A model generated the notes under the pieces. That model saw only the letters and a list, made by a program, of their open reading frames with translations, was not told where the DNA came from and made no database searches. From the NCBI GenBank assembly GCA_017537405.1, contig JAFYKU010000002.1:1-7022 (forward strand): DNA of 7,022 nt. Direction: 5' to 3'. Every line of letters starts with the position of its first letter. The stretch's first letter is position 1. Positions 5,193 through 7,022 of the stretch are shown here, in pieces. The stretch comes from Clostridia bacterium. GTDB lineage: Bacteria; Bacillota; Clostridia; Christensenellales; UBA1242. The translations under genes were made by a program, and so were the position numbers.

Positions 5193-6083
5193 TTATTTAG
5201 CATCTACGAAACGATCAAGATACCATTGTGGAGCTTGGAAATTTTCAGTTGATTTTTTAGCAACAATCACTGCTTCGCTTCTCATATACCGAGAAGGTTC
5301 AAATGTAACATAGCTAAATTTAATTTCCGTTATATTGTTTTGTTTGTCGAACTCAACCAACAGTTGAACAAAGGCGTCTGATAATTCCGCATCCGAATAC
5401 ATTTCTTCTATTTGTTCAAGATAAGATTCTTCATATTCTTTAATATCATCAACATCATGATCACTCATGATGAAAAGAAAATTAGCTAAGCCTTGAAGAC
5501 CGTTTCTAAATACTAAAGTATATCCATCAGTTGTTACTTCTTTTGTTACTTTATTTCCAAAAACAAGATACAAAAAATCATCAGCAAAAAGTTTTTTTAC
5601 TACATCTGCTTCAGACGGAAGGTCACATTTATCAACATTCTCTACATCAACAGAAGAATCTTCATAAGTATATTGAATATCACCAACCGTATAAGATTCA
5701 CGAATAGAGTGCTTGTCATACATTAAATCATTTAATTCATATGTCATATACATATTGTCATAAAAACCATTTTCACAAGTCGCAATCAAAGAAGTTTTTA
5801 CACTACCTCGAAGCTCATTGGTATCTGGAATAAAAGCGCGAACACTGGATGAAAATTCAAATTGACCCCATTTTTGGAAAGCATCACGATTGATTTGCCC
5901 TGCTTTATTTTGCAAAGCGTCCAAAATAGCACTTTCTGCTTCAGTTAAAGAAATAGTTATTTGTTTTGAATCTGAATCTGAATCTGACGGCAGATTATCC
6001 TCACCAAAACTACATCCCACACACATAACAGCACAAACCATGAATAACATCGCTGCACAAAAAATTGATTTTAAATTCTTCAT
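5193..6083 (-). CDS. Predicted lipoprotein of unknown function
   Basis: A 296-aa exported protein I do not recognise. Residues 1-23 form a signal peptide (MKNLK, then a hydrophobic core), and VGC with Cys24 is the probable lipid-attachment site; the -3 position is Cys instead of the usual Leu. An acidic tether, SDSDSDS (33-39), follows, so the body probably sits outside the cell anchored to the membrane. The body (about 41-296) is mixed helix and strand, with a helical acidic stretch about 210-245 (EEYLEQIEEM-like) and strands such as ITEIKFSYVTFEPS (251-264). Cys103 and Cys153 could form a disulfide. A substrate-binding or LolA/LppX-like fold is possible, but I see no defining motif. No Shine-Dalgarno precedes the ATG; -10-like bases occur 6-9 bases upstream. 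It is a single-gene unit with its own terminator, next to but not clearly part of the metal operon. Compositionally it is more acidic than its neighbours. Confidence 0.9.
   Translation of the reverse strand: MKNLKSIFCAAMLFMVCAVMCVGCSFGEDNLPSDSDSDSKQITISLTEAESAILDALQNKAGQINRDAFQKWGQFEFSSSVRAFIPDTNELRGSVKTSLIATCENGFYDNMYMTYELNDLMYDKHSIRESYTVGDIQYTYEDSSVDVENVDKCDLPSEADVVKKLFADDFLYLVFGNKVTKEVTTDGYTLVFRNGLQGLANFLFIMSDHDVDDIKEYEESYLEQIEEMYSDAELSDAFVQLLVEFDKQNNITEIKFSYVTFEPSRYMRSEAVIVAKKSTENFQAPQWYLDRFVDAK
5967..5987 (-). repeat. TGAATC hexamer repeat encoding the Ser-Asp tether
   Basis: TGAATC is repeated three times, plus a partial fourth unit (TGA), on the plus strand; the minus strand reads as Ser-Asp codons just after the lipid-anchored cysteine. 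Being in frame, copy-number change would lengthen or shorten the tether by two residues per unit without breaking the gene. Confidence 0.75.
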
Positions 6084-6089
6084 ACAACA

Positions 6090-6117
6090 TGAATAATAAA
6101 AAATAGAAAAAAATCAA
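6090..6117 (-). promoter_or_regulatory. Possible lipoprotein promoter
   Basis: Minus-strand TTGATT (6112-6117) is 16 bases from TATTCA (6090-6095), which ends six bases before the lipoprotein ATG. A better -10 hexamer, TATTAT (6093-6098), is nine bases from the ATG but only 13 bases from TTGATT. Either choice leaves essentially no leader and no ribosome binding site. The match is weak, in very AT-rich DNA. Confidence 0.35.
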
Positions 6118-6194
6118 GCAGTTTTTTAGTTTGCCAATTTTTTCTAAATCCACTAACTACATTTCTCATTACCCGCTTAAAAACCAGCGAATAG

Positions 6195-6223
6195 TTGCGG
6201 ATATAAAATATATATATTATATT
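6195..6223 (+). promoter_or_regulatory. Promoter of the deacylase remnant, apparently leaderless
   Basis: TTGCGG (6195-6200) and TATATT (6218-6223) are spaced by 17 bases. Six bases separate the -10 box from the ATG at 6230, and no Shine-Dalgarno is present. The layout mirrors the uvrA promoter. The surrounding AT run offers other -10 frames, so the exact hexamer is uncertain. Confidence 0.55.
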
Positions 6224-6229
6224 TTTTGC

Positions 6230-6389
6230 ATGCAAGACGCAATCTTAAAACAATTAAAAGCACTGAACATTGCTTTCGAAGTTGTAGAGCACCCACCACT
6301 GTTCCACAAAAAAGATGCTGACAAGCTTTGACTCGACCAACATCAAAAACATACTCGATGCAATTAAAATAAATTGGCAAGAATTATAA
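6230..6389 (+). pseudogene. Remnant of a YbaK/ProX-like prolyl-tRNA deacylase, central part deleted
   Basis: The first frame (6230-6331) encodes 33 residues, MQDAILKQLKALNIAFEVVE continuing HPPLFHKKDADKL, which is the N-terminus of the YbaK/ProX family that hydrolyses mischarged Ala-tRNA(Pro) or similar; the VEHPPLF block is typical. It then hits TGA at 6329-6331. From 6327, in the +1-shifted frame, a second stretch encodes 20 residues (TNIKNILDAIKINWQEL then TAA at 6387-6389) resembling the family's C-terminal helix and strand. Intact members are about 160 aa, so roughly 100 or more codons, including the catalytic lysine region, are missing between them. The simplest reading is one out-of-frame internal deletion near 6323-6331. 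The C-terminal match is weaker than the N-terminal one. The gene cannot make an active enzyme. A longer upstream frame from 6131 is not credible because its extra residues do not fit the family. Confidence 0.68.
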
Positions 6390-6424
6390 ATAATAATAAA
6401 TCCCCAAATTACCGCTATCTTAAC

Positions 6425-6604
6425 TCAAATTTCTCTATCTTCAATTTGCGTCGAATTTTTTTCTTGAAATTCATTAATTGATTTATCATTATCATTAATA
6501 ATTTTCATGCTATCTAAAAAACTAGAATTACCACTCTTATATTTTTGCATTTCCAACACATCAAGTTCAGGTAATTTAATTTTAGATATATCTATTACAT
6601 CCAT
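6425..6604 (-). CDS. Small orphan protein, 59 aa
   Basis: Starts MDVIDISKIKLPELDVLEMQ and ends STQIEDREI, with TGA at 6425-6427. I do not recognise it. It is hydrophilic, with no signal or membrane segment and no Cys, His or Trp; the second half is rich in Asn, Asp, Glu and Lys and is probably helical or disordered. Reality rests on its signals: GGAGG (6609-6613) four bases before the ATG and an extended -10 promoter upstream, both better than those of several larger genes here. An N-terminal VIDISKI echoes VDISKL in the 89-aa protein encoded just upstream on the same strand, which may mark a shared binding motif or distant paralogy, but the rest does not align convincingly. A second ATG four bases downstream (6598-6600) is out of frame. 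No clear terminator follows. Confidence 0.68.
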   Translation of the reverse strand: MDVIDISKIKLPELDVLEMQKYKSGNSSFLDSMKIINDNDKSINEFQEKNSTQIEDREI

Positions 6605-6630
6605 AAATCCTCCGCTTTCGCTCTACAAAT

Positions 6631-6659
6631 ATTATAACATTAATCAAAGCTAACAACAA
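6631..6659 (-). promoter_or_regulatory. Promoter of the 59-aa gene (extended -10)
   Basis: Minus-strand TG-T-TATAAT (6631-6639) is a perfect extended -10. TTGTTG (6654-6659) lies 17 bases upstream as a modest -35. Transcription should start near 6624, giving a leader of about 20 bases that contains the GGAGG site. It directly follows the terminator of the 89-aa gene, so the two small genes are separate units. Confidence 0.75.
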
Positions 6660-6686
6660 TAAAAAAACCGCTCTTACGAACGGTTT
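6659..6686 (-). terminator. Rho-independent terminator of the 89-aa gene
   Basis: On the minus strand AAACCGTTC (6686-6678) pairs with GAGCGGTTT (6673-6665), allowing one G-U pair, around a GTAA loop of the stable GNRA type. A run of T residues follows (plus-strand A residues 6659-6664). It begins eight bases past the stop codon. Confidence 0.85.
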
Positions 6687-6693
6687 ACAATTA

Positions 6694-6963
6694 TTACATT
6701 TCTCTGCCATCATCTTTTACAAAATAATCATATTTTTTTTCTTCTTTTCTTGAACGCTCTAAACCCTCTTCCAATAAGTCTTTAATTTCTTGTTCTTTAA
6801 ATTTTTCTTGCGATTTATTAAACGCGTCCAGCGCATCTTTATCAGGACCCTTAAAATCTTGAGGTTCTGGCTTATAATTTAAAACAGCATCACGAAGTTT
6901 AGAAATATCTACACCATTCAATTTTTCCTTTACCTCTTCGTTAAAATCTTTTTTAATAGCCAT
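6694..6963 (-). CDS. Small, highly charged orphan protein, 89 aa
   Basis: I do not recognise this protein. It is dominated by Lys, Glu and Asp, has no Cys, His or Trp, and shows no signal peptide or membrane segment. Predicted helices cover about 5-30 (NEEVKEKLNGVDISKLRDAV) and 42-78 (DALDAFNKSQEKFKEQEIKD and following), separated by a Pro-containing turn KPEPQDFKGPD (31-41); amphipathic spacing in the second suggests a coiled coil or partner-binding helix. The tail YDYFVKDDGREM is aromatic then charged. A ribosome binding site AAAGGAG (6974-6980) is 10 bases before the ATG, and a clear terminator follows, so it is a single-gene unit. The VDISKL at 18-23 resembles the start of the 59-aa protein downstream. 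Possible roles include an adaptor, anti-factor or antitoxin-like protein, but nothing in the sequence decides this. Confidence 0.8.
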   Translation of the reverse strand: MAIKKDFNEEVKEKLNGVDISKLRDAVLNYKPEPQDFKGPDKDALDAFNKSQEKFKEQEIKDLLEEGLERSRKEEKKYDYFVKDDGREM

Positions 6964-6995
6964 TAATTGTTATCTCCTTTTTACGAATCTAAGTA

Positions 6996-7004
6996 AGTGT
7001 ATCA
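6996..7004 (-). promoter_or_regulatory. Possible extended -10 promoter of the 89-aa gene
   Basis: Minus-strand TG-A-TACACT fits an extended -10 (hexamer 6996-7001) and would give a leader of about 26 bases containing the AAAGGAG site. The -35 region is an unbroken T run on this strand, so no true -35 is visible; a T tract there could act as an UP-like element. Tentative. Confidence 0.35.
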
Positions 7005-7022
7005 AAAAAAAAAAAAAAAAAA
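7004..7022. repeat. Poly-A homopolymer at the window edge
   Basis: Nineteen consecutive A residues run to the last base of the window, so the true length is unknown. It lies just upstream of the 89-aa gene's predicted promoter (poly-T on the gene's strand). Such a tract is prone to slippage and to assembly breaks, so this edge may be a contig end. Confidence 0.9.

Noticed and set aside
5110..5313. Plus-strand 67-codon frame
   Set aside because: It runs through the operator, terminator and the 3' end of the lipoprotein gene.
6131..6229. Plus-strand frame extending the deacylase remnant upstream
   Set aside because: Residues before the ATG at 6230 do not fit the family, and the stretch contains the promoter.
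6459..6480. Inverted repeat GAATTT/AAATTC as a possible terminator
   Set aside because: It lies inside the 59-aa coding sequence, is all A/T in its core, and has no T run in a useful place.
1..7022. CRISPR array, tRNA, rRNA, insertion sequence or phage genes
   Set aside because: No spaced direct repeats, tRNA-like cloverleaf, rRNA sequence, transposase or terminal inverted repeats were seen on either strand.

Overview
The window looks like AT-rich chromosomal DNA from a Firmicutes/Bacillota-type bacterium. The mrnC-rlmB-sigma factor order is a typical Firmicutes core arrangement, the Shine-Dalgarno sites are AAGGAG-like, the metal regulator is CadC-type and the lipoprotein has a Gram-positive-style signal. 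TGA is used as a stop (rlmB, sigma factor, 59-aa gene), so a Mollicutes code that reads TGA as Trp is unlikely. I cannot name the genus. The right edge runs into at least 19 A residues, which may be a contig end.

Layout. (1) Positions 1-2200, all minus strand, read right to left: mrnC (Mini-III RNase) > rlmB (23S rRNA methyltransferase) > a SigH-like sigma factor > uvrA (5' part only; it runs off the left edge). The first three are tightly overlapped. uvrA has its own near-consensus promoter, whose -35 lies in the last codons of the sigma gene. (2) Positions 2223-2660, plus strand: an orphan 145-aa protein that exactly fills the space between mrnC and the next operon. Its ATG shares a CATG with the upstream end of the mrnC frame, and its TAA shares a TTAA with the stop of the ATPase gene. 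(3) Positions 2657-5132, minus strand: a metal-resistance operon with two TGAACA-type operators, a CadC/ArsR repressor and a CadA-like Zn/Cd/Pb-exporting P-type ATPase. (4) Positions 5146-6083, minus strand: an unrecognised 296-aa lipoprotein with its own terminator. (5) Positions 6195-6389, plus strand: a promoter and the two ends of a prolyl-tRNA deacylase (YbaK/ProX-like) gene whose middle is missing. (6) Positions 6425-7022, minus strand: two small, highly charged orphan proteins (59 and 89 aa), each with a strong ribosome binding site, separated by a terminator and a promoter.

How it works together. The metal operon is self-contained: the repressor should leave its operators when Cd/Pb/Zn binds, and the pump then removes the metal. 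The mrnC-rlmB-sigma block joins ribosome maturation to an alternative sigma factor, as in other Firmicutes, but lacks yacP and is followed by uvrA.

The most interesting overall signal is a split in translation initiation. Six genes have a Shine-Dalgarno sequence. Five start sites (uvrA, mrnC, the orphan plus-strand gene, the lipoprotein and the deacylase remnant) have none, and instead carry a -10-like hexamer about 5-9 bases before the ATG, as expected for leaderless or nearly leaderless mRNAs. The case is strong for uvrA, fair for mrnC and the remnant, and weak for the other two.
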